Below, in pieces: positions 56,001 through 64,000 of a stretch of 64,000 nt of DNA. Under the pieces are notes generated by a model. That model did not search any database. It was given only the letters and a program-made list of their open reading frames with translations, and was not told where the DNA came from. Within the stretch, counting starts at the first letter, position 1, and every line of letters begins with the position of its first letter. The DNA is from Paratrimastix pyriformis (taxonomy: Eukaryota; Preaxostyla; Paratrimastigidae), in NCBI GenBank assembly GCA_027972325.1, contig JAPMOS010000025.1:186001-250000 (forward strand), in the 5' to 3' direction. Both the position numbers and the translations under genes were made by a program.

Positions 56001-58263
56001 GAGCAGCAGGCCGCGCGGACGTCGAAGGGCCGCCGCAGGGAGTCGGGCAGGTAGGGGCCGTGCACCTCGGCGGCCTCGAGGCGTTTCATGACCTCCTCTG
56101 CGCACATGGGAAGGATCAGGCGCCGCCGTCATCCGGGCCTGGGACGGACCGTGGTGCAGGGCGGCCAGCCGAGCCCGCACCTCGTTGACGTACCGGGCGC
56201 GCTCCTCCTGGACGGCCTGCCGGCGCTGCAGCTCCTGGAGCAGCCCCTCGTAGGCCGAGAGGAAAAGGTCGTACCTGCACCAGAGAGGGCCCGCCCCCAA
56301 GTTGGTCCATCGCCCCATCCCAATTCCGCGACGCCACCACCACCAGGCAGCGCCCAGGTGCGAGGGGCCGGGGGCCGGGGGCCGGAGGGCGCGGACCACA
56401 CGACAATGTTGTGCATCTCCTGCAGTTGGCCCAGGATCTGTTCGCGCGCTCGGAGGAAGGCGTCCTGCCCACATGGGACGCACCACCGCCAGCCACAGGC
56501 AGGCGCCGCGGGGTGGGGGGGTGGGGGGTGGGGGGTGGGTGGGGGGGTGCAGGAACCAGTCAGGAAGCGAGTCGCAACAACCCGCCCCCTTCGCTCGTCT
56601 CCCGCATCGTCGCTCGTGGCGCACAGGCGACACACGCGCGCAAGTTGCGACGACCGACCTCCAAGGGCGGGAGGGAGGCGTTGAGGTGGGCCGTGCACAG
56701 GGCGTCGAACTGCTCCAGCTCCCGGCCCAGGGCGGTGCCCGTTTCGGCCCCTTCGTGCTGCCTGCCCGTCGCCAAACGAGACCCCGACGAGACCCCGAAG
56801 CGTCAGGATGGCGGGCGGAGGCGGAGGCGAGTTGGGGGAAGGGCCGGCAGCGGACAGTCCCAGGGAGGCCTCGATGGTCTTGGCCTCGCCCAGGACCGTC
56901 TGCAGGCTCTCGAAGATCCGCTGCAGCACCTGGGGCAGCTGCTCCATCTCGTGCTCGATCTCTGCCCCGTGCGATCCGACGGGACGGGCGGAGGTGAGAG
57001 GGCGCCAAATGCAAGGGAATCTGGGACAGACCCGAAGCGCGCGTCAGGCTGATACAGAGCGGGGCGCTGCGGGGGGCACATGGAGAAACAACGAAAATGG
57101 CGACCGCAGGTCGTTTGGAGCCGAACCTGTGCTGCCCCCGGCTCCGCTCCCCCATTCCCCAACCCCCACCGCCAGGCGGCGCATCCCCTCTGGGGCTACG
57201 GACCTGGAGAAGGCCACCACCCGGTCCTGCAGGTCGCTCATCTGGTTGATGAGGGCCGTGATGGAGCTGATCTCGGCCAGTTGGCGCGAGTACCGAGTGC
57301 GCCCGTCCAACGATGCGCTTTCGGCCTGTTGGGGTGGTGCAAAAGAGGCGGGAGGCGGGAGATGAGGACGCCAGAACCCGGGGCGAGGAGGGACAGTGCG
57401 GCAGAGGGCGGGTCGCTGGCGGACTTGAGGGAGTGCTGCGAGTCGGCACGAGAGGTCGTCAAAGGTCGGCTGCGCCGTGGAACGCAGCGCGGTCGCTTGC
57501 TCGACGAGCGGCTGGGCAAGGAGGAGGGTGAGAGCCTCAGGGTCGGGCAGGCGGCAGACATGCAGCTCCGTGATATGTGCCCGGATCGACGCTTCTAAGG
57601 CATTGGCAGATTCGGAGTCGACAAAGTCGAAGAGGCATTGCGGCGGCGCGCTGATGGGCTGCGCTGCTGGCCCTCCGTCTGGGGCAACCTGAAGGCTGGC
57701 ATGGAGGGGCTGAGCACGGAGTTGTCTGGGAACGGAACCAAAAAAAGAGAGCGTTAGGAGTGCTCAACGGGACGATCCAACAGACTGAAAAACCGTGGCC
57801 AAGTCGGAAGAGAAGCCTTGCGAGATATCCTGAAGTTCATCATAAGACGCCCCAAATGCTTGAGATCTTGTGGATAGCTCCTCCAAGTGTTGCGATATAT
57901 AACCCAAAAGTTGTTGTAGAGCCTCGCGCGCCTGACCAAATCGGACCGAGGTCTGCTCCAGTAGAAGGCAGTGCTGACGGGACTTTTGTGTGGCTGAGGT
58001 GGCGGTGGTCAAATAGCTATGAGCTTGGGTAATGACACGCGCCACAACCTCAAGCTCATTTTCCATTCGAACGGCACCGATGCTGTCGGATTCGGTCTGG
58101 GAACTGGATGAAGTGGAGATCAGTCGTGCTCTCCTTTGGGGGATTTTCCACAAAATTTCGTTTCGAAACGAATAAAAACAAGCTCATTTTATGGCTTTTG
58201 GCAATCGAACGGAGATGCCACGGGTGCCAAAACACCTTCAACACGACTCAGGACGGCAGCCAT
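53041..58263 (-). CDS. ATG17-like autophagy scaffold with long Pro/Ala-rich tail
   Basis: The start is probably the ATG at 58263 (MAAV...), spliced to TESDSIGAVRMENELEVV; the stop is at 53041. The N-terminal 450 residues or so are coiled-coil: SYLTTATSATQKSRQHCLLL, ALQQLLGYISQHLEELS, INQMSDLQDRVVAFSRS, MEQLPQVLQRIFESLQTVL and AYEGLLQELQRRQAVQEERA. These lead into AAEVHGPYLPDSLRRPF, DEPPPYYDVV, the LP-x-x-L...PP-x-Y ending of the ATG17/ATG11/FIP200 superfamily, which scaffolds the Atg1/ULK1 kinase complex. After it the single large exon at about 53041-55860 encodes some 940 residues rich in Pro, Ala and Ser, with no domain recognised. Such a tail is unusual for ATG17. Family call is moderate; exon joins near the C-terminal junction are well supported (donors GTCCGT and GTCCGC). 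Confidence 0.6.
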
Positions 58264-58368
58264 CTCAACGGCTCGGCAGAGACCTACACGTCGAGATTGG
58301 TAGCTGTCACCGAGTTGTGGCTGAGCTGAAAAAACATCCACGGGCATCCGGCGAAGACAGTCGTAGCC

Positions 58369-61013
58369 CTACAAAGATCGATCATGAGAACTGGAGCCTA
58401 TTGGCTCGCCACAGACAATGCACGATCCTTCATCCGTCACGCACCGAATCGCCTGTTCTTTGAGATGGGCCAAACAAAGCGCGGTCAGACTCCCCGAATC
58501 GCCGAAAGGGGGTCGGTGCCCTGCAGGGAGCCACGAAGCCGCCAAGGGCCCGCAGGAGCGGACTAGCGCCTCGGCCGGGGCCTCCAGAGCCTGGCAAAAG
58601 AGCTCCACCGCCTGGCGGAAGCGGATCCGCGCGGAAGGGCCTTGATATGCTGCGAGACTTGGTTCGAAAGCCGGCTTCAAGGAGCGAGTGGTACAGACCG
58701 CAAGCCGGGATCTGCGAAAGGTCGACCTCTTTTACCTGGTTTTAACAGTCAGACGACAAACAAGTGCCGCGAATCGCGCGGACCTTCAAGCGCACCCAGG
58801 CGGCCATGCACCACTCCATGGCGCCAGCCCCGGCGACCAACCTCAGAGAGACTTCCCCAAATGAGACCTCGCGCGCCCAGCTGAGGCCGGGGCCCGGCAT
58901 TTGCGGCTGGGCCCTCAGCTGCTGCTCGCGAAGGGCCTGCGCGTGTCCGTGCTGCTGGCCCAGAACGGTCCAGCACTGGGCCACCGCGGCGGCCAACTCG
59001 TCCAGCCTGAAGGACGAGCAGTGGGGCGATGCTGCACCAAGCCGGCACGCACAGACCTGTTGGCGGTCGGTGCGCACAACATGAGAGAGACCTGTGGGAT
59101 GGTTTGCATCGGACTGGGGGGCGACCCTCGGGCCCATGGGGAGGCGAGCAGCGCCTGGTAGCGGGTTACGATCCGAGAGGCCAGGTCGCCCACAGGCGCC
59201 ACGTAAAGGAACCTGCATCATCGTGGAGGGAGATGAAGGGATCGCGAATGGGGGGCAAGAGACGTGGCGGTGCGGCAAACCGTTGGGTCGACTGGGACGG
59301 GGCAACGACTGCTACCCCGCCTACCCACCCCAGGTGGGGTGACCCGGGGTCCCACGGAGAGGCGTTGACGCGCTCTCTTCGGGCCTGCTCGACGAGGCTC
59401 GGGATCCGGGCGGCACTGAGAGGGGCGGCCCCAAGGAGGCGGGCCAGCGGGAGCAGGTACCGCACACCAACTCGTTCGACGGCCAGGATCCCCTACGAGG
59501 TCGTTACGAGATGAAGAGAGGACTTCCCCAATGAGTCGGTCGCCTCCTCAGGAGGGGCGCTTCTCCACTTGATGTCTCCCCAATGTGCCGGGGCAGAGGG
59601 GGTGGTGGGGTGCCAGACCGAGGCCCCGAGAACATTCTGAATTGATTCGTGGATCCTCTTCTGGGCGAAGACAACTTCCACGCCGCCTTGCTGGAGCCAC
59701 CACAACAAGGCACCGGCCCATTCGCGGTGCCGCTCCTCGAGGCCAAGCTGCACCGCCGCATCGGGACCCTCCACGATGACCCGTCGCATTCCCTCGTCCT
59801 CTTCGTCCCACCCCATCGGCCCCAGCGCGCCCTCCACCAGTATGGCCCGCCGCTCGAGGCCTGGTTCGGGGGGCCGGGGGACCGGAGAGGCCGGCCGCAT
59901 CTCGAGCAACAGCGGCAGGGGCGTATCGAGCAGGAGACCCTCCACCACACGGCTCTGGGACAGAGGCGGACCGACCACCCGAACCACGGTGGGGTGCGAG
60001 AAGACAGCAGTGGGGAGAAAGCCCCACTGAGAGGCATCTCGAGGGCTTTGAACCGTCGCAAGAGAACGGTACGGAGCAAGCGGACATCGGCGGGACCTGA
60101 GGAATGCCTGCAAACAAAGGTGAGGTGGGGTGAGGGCGGGAGCCAAAAGACGGTAAACCTCGACAACAGTGAGCGCCATGCCATCGACAGATGCGCCTCC
60201 ATCATGGGGGGACGATTGGCGGGGTGACCATCCGATGGCGGGCTTCGTCGAGAGAATCCCCCGCACCAGAGACACCACGGGTTTCAGTGCCCCGGGGGCG
60301 ACGGTTCGCTGTAGGCCGTGTGAGAGATTCTGGCGAGAAGCATAAAAGCAGGCGCAGACAGTGCAGGGGCCCTGTGGCTTGTCAAGCAACTGTAGGCACC
60401 ACTCCAGAGCCAGCGCATTGGCCGCGCCCAGAAGCTGAGGGTGGAAGCCAGAGTCCATTCCGAGCTGCCACAGACTGAATCGAAGGTAAACATGGTGCCC
60501 TTCAAAAACAGACCGAGTCGCGAAATGGATCAGAAAGAGGATCCCATCATCCGGCCTCTGCTCGGCGAAGCTGCCCGTAATGAGAGAGAGGAAAAGCTGC
60601 TGCAAAGCAGAGTGGGACCCTGCATGAAGCTACTTCAGGAGATACAAGGAATTGAAAAACCCGGCCTGGCAGACCGACTTGAAAATTCGGGACGAAACCG
60701 AAGATATGACAGGGGTCGCGCGGGGAAGATCGGCAGAAAGGAGCTTAAGTCTAAAGAGATGAGTGATTGATAGGACCTTCCTTTCGACCCCATTTCAGAC
60801 CGGCCTCGGGGCCCACGGGCAGTACGCGCGAACTCTGTGAAGATGTCCAACTCCGTCATGCTCAAAGAACCCCAAAAGGAACTTCAGGCTGGTGCGCGAC
60901 AGGCGCATGTCTAGCCCACCATTGCCGATGCTCTGGACATGCCTAAACACTCTGCTGGAGGCACTGAATTGATAGTAGTCAAAATCATCGGCGAAACCGA
61001 TTCTTGTTCTCAT
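58369..61013 (-). CDS. Degenerate group II chaperonin-like protein (BBS10/BBS12/MKKS type)
   Basis: The probable start is MRTRIGFADDFDYYQFSASS at 61013; the C-terminal exon ends at 58369. Chaperonin landmarks run in order: an apical approach SFAEQRPDDGILFLIHFATR where CCT subunits have GDGTT; LGMDSGFHPQLLGAANALAL like the HP-x-x-I-x-GY helix; then RVVEGLLLDTPLPLLL and RRAILVEGALG, AAVQLGLEERHREWAG, and VVFAQKRIHESIQNVL. The closing part is SLRLVAGAGAMEWCMAAWVRL followed, after a GTCTG intron, by FRQAVELFCQALEAPAEALV. The ATP-site GDGTT motif is lost, as in Bardet-Biedl chaperonin-like proteins that assemble the BBSome, a ciliary trafficking coat. Which of BBS10, BBS12 or MKKS it is cannot be told here. 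N-terminal exons are tentative. Confidence 0.55.
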
Positions 61014-61460
61014 AGAGAACAATAATACTCCGCACCACGGGCCATTGCCCAATGAAGCGGCGGCAACAGAAAAACAACAGAAAGATCGAAAAAATCGGGG
61101 GAGGGTTGGGTGGGGAGGGGATGCCGGAACGATTCGGAGAACTCTCTTCACCGCAGCTCGTGTGGATCCCCCAAAGAGATCAGTTATATTCTATTCCTTT
61201 TTGGGGGGTTCGTCATTCACGCCGCTCTTTCGTCGAGTTTCTCCCCCCAAATCTATTGATGATGGCCCCCCTCGGCATCCACGATTGCCTTTGGCACTTT
61301 TCTGTGTTGCCCACCTACGCCCACCTACGCCCAGGGGCAACATGTCTTCTACTCGTCGACGCGTGTTGCGTCCGTGTAAAAGGAGAATGAAATGGATGCG
61401 TTCATTGCCTCGTCAACGCAGGCTGCGCAAGAACCGGGCCAGGCGTCGTCCAGTTGACCA
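61014..61460. other. Divergent promoter region, 447 bp
   Basis: Lies between the chaperonin-like gene (-) and the J-like gene (+). It includes a short upstream frame on the plus strand that opens MDAFIASSTQAAQEPG (61392-61458) and stops just before the chosen ATG at 61461. This could be a short upstream reading frame. No RNA gene is seen. Confidence 0.4.
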
Positions 61461-64000
61461 ATGTCGACGAGCAATCCTGTGCCCCAAAATCCGTCACAGT
61501 CCCAGCCCCAACTAACGCCAACACTCCCAGTCGATTGGGAAAAGCGCAAGCATGATTACTATTACCTTCTCAGTGTACCCAAAACGGCGACCGGGCCGGA
61601 GTGCTTTCAATCGTATTATGCCATCCAAAAGGATTTCACAGCCACGAACCCTGATTTTGTGCAAGGTTCGCCTTCTCTCTTCACACCGTTGGTCACTGAA
61701 CACCGGGCTATTCTTCACCAGCGGCCGGGAAAGCTTACCTGACTCTCTCCGACAAGGCTAAAAAGAAAGTGTACGACGAAACCGGCGAAGTCGAGTGTCC
61801 GTGTGGAAACCTCATCCCTCACACCATGTCTTTTTTCGATCTTCTCAGCAAGCGACGAGGAGGAGGAGGAAGAGGAAGAGTACGATGGCGCGGAAGTTGA
61901 GGAGGAGGAGGAAGAAGAGGAGGAGGAGGAGGACGAGGAGGGTGATGAAGAGGGTGATGAAGAGGTTGCCGGCGAAGAAAGCGACGCCGAGTGCGAGGAG
62001 GGCGAGGAGGGCGAGGAAGACGACGACGAGAGCTCGTCCCACTACTACATGTGCCACGAGTGTGGGTCTGCACGGGGATCTCAGCCACTTGTCCCCCCCA
62101 CCCACCTCCCGACTCTTCTGCGCGATCTCCGCGCCCTTCTGTTCGATCTGTCTTTCCGCTCCTCATCACCCCCCCCCCCCCCCCCCCCCGCCACAGGAAG
62201 CGACACAAAAAACGCGATCGCGATATCCGCCGCTCCGCCAAGCGGGACGAAGCGGCGCGCGTGCGGTTGGAGGGCAAGGCCTTCCCCCAACTGCGGCAGG
62301 AGATCTCCGCCCTCGAGATCCAGATGCGGCCCCCAAGTACTCCAAGGGAAGGAGAGAAGCCGGGCGGGCCAGAGGCAGCCGACGCCATCAAGAAGAGAGT
62401 CGAAGCCTTCCGAACCATGTTCCGACGCATCACCGATCGTCCGTCGCCCCTTGACCATCGCATCCCTCACTCTCAGGTCGTTTTGTGCCGGGTGCTGACC
62501 ATCCCTCCCCTTCCCTCCCCTCCGCGGCACTTCGGCCTGCTCCAGGGGATGTGGCCCAGGTTGTCATGGACGAGCCCGAAGTGCTCAAGACCATCGTGCA
62601 CGGCATCGAGGAGGGCAAGCAGTCCGACGAGATCTGCGTGCATGCGTGCAGGCTGCTCATGCATCTGTGCAAAGGTCTGGACATGTGGAGGGTGGTGCGA
62701 CCAGTGGGGCGGGCGGCGGTGTCTGTTCCTCACGGCCCTGTGACAAAAATCGCCTTCTCGGCTTCTCTCCTGCAGTGCCTCGGCACCACGAGGTCATCCC
62801 ACTGACGGAGGTTTTTTCGCGCCTCAACCGGGTCATCGAGGTCTGCACCGACCAGAACGTGGCCTACGCCTCGTTGAGCTGCTTCGTGGCCATGCTCAAC
62901 CGTGGTCCGTGCCCTCTCCGGCCCAGGCCCGCCTCCGAACTCCGCCGCCTCTCCTCCTCCTTTCGCAGCCCATTGCACGCGGATCTCGGAGGCGATCGAA
63001 AACATCAAGGTGACCCGCCAGCGACTCCCGCAGCTGCTCAGCATCGCCTTTCGCAGCCTCAGGGATGCTGTCCAGTCGCTGCCCAAGGGCGCCGCTCCTG
63101 CCGCGTCTTCCGCTGCCGCTGCCGCTGCCGCTGCCGGGTCCGCCGGAGCCGCCAGTCGGGCGGCAGCCCAGCCCACTGCAAGCCCGCCCTCGGCCGCCAA
63201 TCCGGTCCAGTGGGCGTACTATTGCAAAATGGTCACCGTCATCTTCAAGCTCTTCTCTGTCGGCTCACTCTACCGTCCGTCCTTGGTTCCTGCTCCTGCT
63301 GCCATCTCGTGGTATTCGGCACACCTGCCACTCACGCCCACTCATACCGCTACACTTGGTTTGATGTCCCTTCAGCTGGCTTCCGGTCGCGGTACTGCAC
63401 TGAGGCTGCCATCAGCGGCATCATCGAGTTCGCGACGCTGCCCCTTCCTCCAGCCGAGGTGGCCGCCCGCATGCGCACCGCCGCCGCCACCTCTGCCACC
63501 TCTGCCACCGCCGCGACCGCCACCAGCCCACCCATGCCTGGGGCCACCCTGGGGCCCTCGACTCTGGCCAACAAGATCGGGTCGTTCGCGGTGTTCGATG
63601 CCGACGCGGCCATCTCGGTCGTCGTCACCGCGGCCGAGTGTCTCCTGGGCCTCGTCCAGCAGGGCGCCCCGACCGGTCTGTGGCCCGGGGGGATCGGTGC
63701 CGCATCCACTCGACCTTCTCTCCTCGCAGATCCCTACATGATCCTGCTGGGGAACAAGGCCAACTGCGCGCTGCTCGTCGACAAGGTGCTCCTGGCCTCC
63801 CCCTGCAACTCCCCCATGGCCGCCATCATCGCCCGGCTCGTCTCCGAGCTGTACTCCAGTCCGTGCCGCCCAGCACCCTGCCCCCCGCCCAACCTCTAAT
63901 GCTGTCCCCACGTCGTTTCTCCTCCCGCGCAGAGCTCCGGGTCTTCCCGCCCATCCCGCTGACCGCCGGGCTGGTGAGTGTGCTGGCGTACGTCTCCCTG
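61461..64000 (+). CDS. J-like domain protein with acidic stretch and helical-repeat C-terminus (runs off window)
   Basis: The start is MSTSNPVPQNPSQSQPQ at 61461. Residues from about 25 read DYYYLLSVPKTATGPECFQS, helix I-II of a J domain. After an intron, AYLTLSDKAKKKVYDETGEV gives helix III and the YDETGE end. The HPD tripeptide that stimulates Hsp70 is missing (IQKDF in its place). After a GTCCG intron comes a run of some 45 mostly Glu/Asp residues, then MCHECGKRHKKRDRD, a C-x-x-C segment followed by basic residues. In-phase splicing continues into ALEIQMRPP, DAIKKRVEAFRTMFRRIT and DVAQVVMDEPEVLKTIVHG, then armadillo-like helices (ICVHACRLLMHLCKGLD, QNVAYASLSCFVAMLN, AISVVVTAAECLLGLVQQG) to the window edge. 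The family of the second half is not recognised, and the two halves could still be separate genes. Confidence 0.55.

Noticed and set aside
52832-56107. Very long minus-strand frame ending near 52832
   Set aside because: It is a shadow, in another phase, of the ATG17-like tail exon, and it overlaps the UNC93-like gene. The frame ending at 53041 fits the upstream splice junction and family motif.

Overview
This window is nuclear DNA from a gene-dense, very GC-rich eukaryotic microbe. The evidence is short spliceosomal introns (typically 44-60 bp), U5 and U6 snRNA genes, and eukaryote-only genes: 26S proteasome RPN3/PSMD3, importin-11, the inner-ring nucleoporin Nup205/Nup192, the OST subunit OSTC, eIF3j, uS12 (RPS23), uL16 (RPL10), DNMT2, RAD1, a PP2C phosphatase, a ZNF706-like zinc finger, an UNC93-like transporter, an ATG17-like autophagy scaffold and a degenerate (BBS/MKKS-type) chaperonin. 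The last suggests a flagellated cell. GC-rich flagellated protists such as Preaxostyla (Paratrimastix-like metamonads) would fit, but the window cannot fix the species. High GC opens long meaningless reading frames on all strands, so genes were called from protein-family similarity, phase-consistent GT-AG exon chains and known motifs.

Layout. 1-2785 (-): secreted tandem-repeat protein, running off the left edge. 3371-4861 (-): DNMT2, divergent from RAD1 (5040 onward, +), which has a long Pro/Gln-rich tail. 7990-8958 (-) and 9007-15426 (+): a divergent pair of unrecognised genes; the second carries the U6 snRNA gene inside an intron. 15707-18090 (-): PSMD3. 18241-18862 (+): OSTC. 19140-21184 (-): PP2C. 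21617-21998 (-): ZNF706-like, divergent from importin-11 (22111-30238, +), which carries the complete RPS23 gene in one intron and a repeat cluster in another. 30604-43710 (+): Nup205, which carries the U5 snRNA gene in an intron. 43912-44661 (-): RPL10. 45084-48244 (-): Pro-rich unknown. 48315-48690 (+): small unknown. 48748-49335 (-): eIF3j. 49433-50373 (+): basic Gln/Arg-rich protein. 51129-52965 (-): UNC93-like. 53041-58263 (-): ATG17-like. 58369-61013 (-): chaperonin-like. 61461 to the right edge (+): J-like plus helical-repeat protein.

Two things stand out. First, the 5' splice sites do not follow GTRAGT: nearly every supported intron starts GTC, mostly GTCCG or GTCTG. Second, three core gene-expression genes (U6, U5, RPS23) sit in the sense orientation inside introns of larger protein genes, and the two snRNA genes share a 12-bp upstream element, GTCCCATAATTT. 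The likely novelty is therefore a spliceosome adapted to GTCYG donors, with snRNA genes nested in introns. There is no sign of CRISPR, rRNA, convincing tRNA, or recognisable transposons or viral elements.
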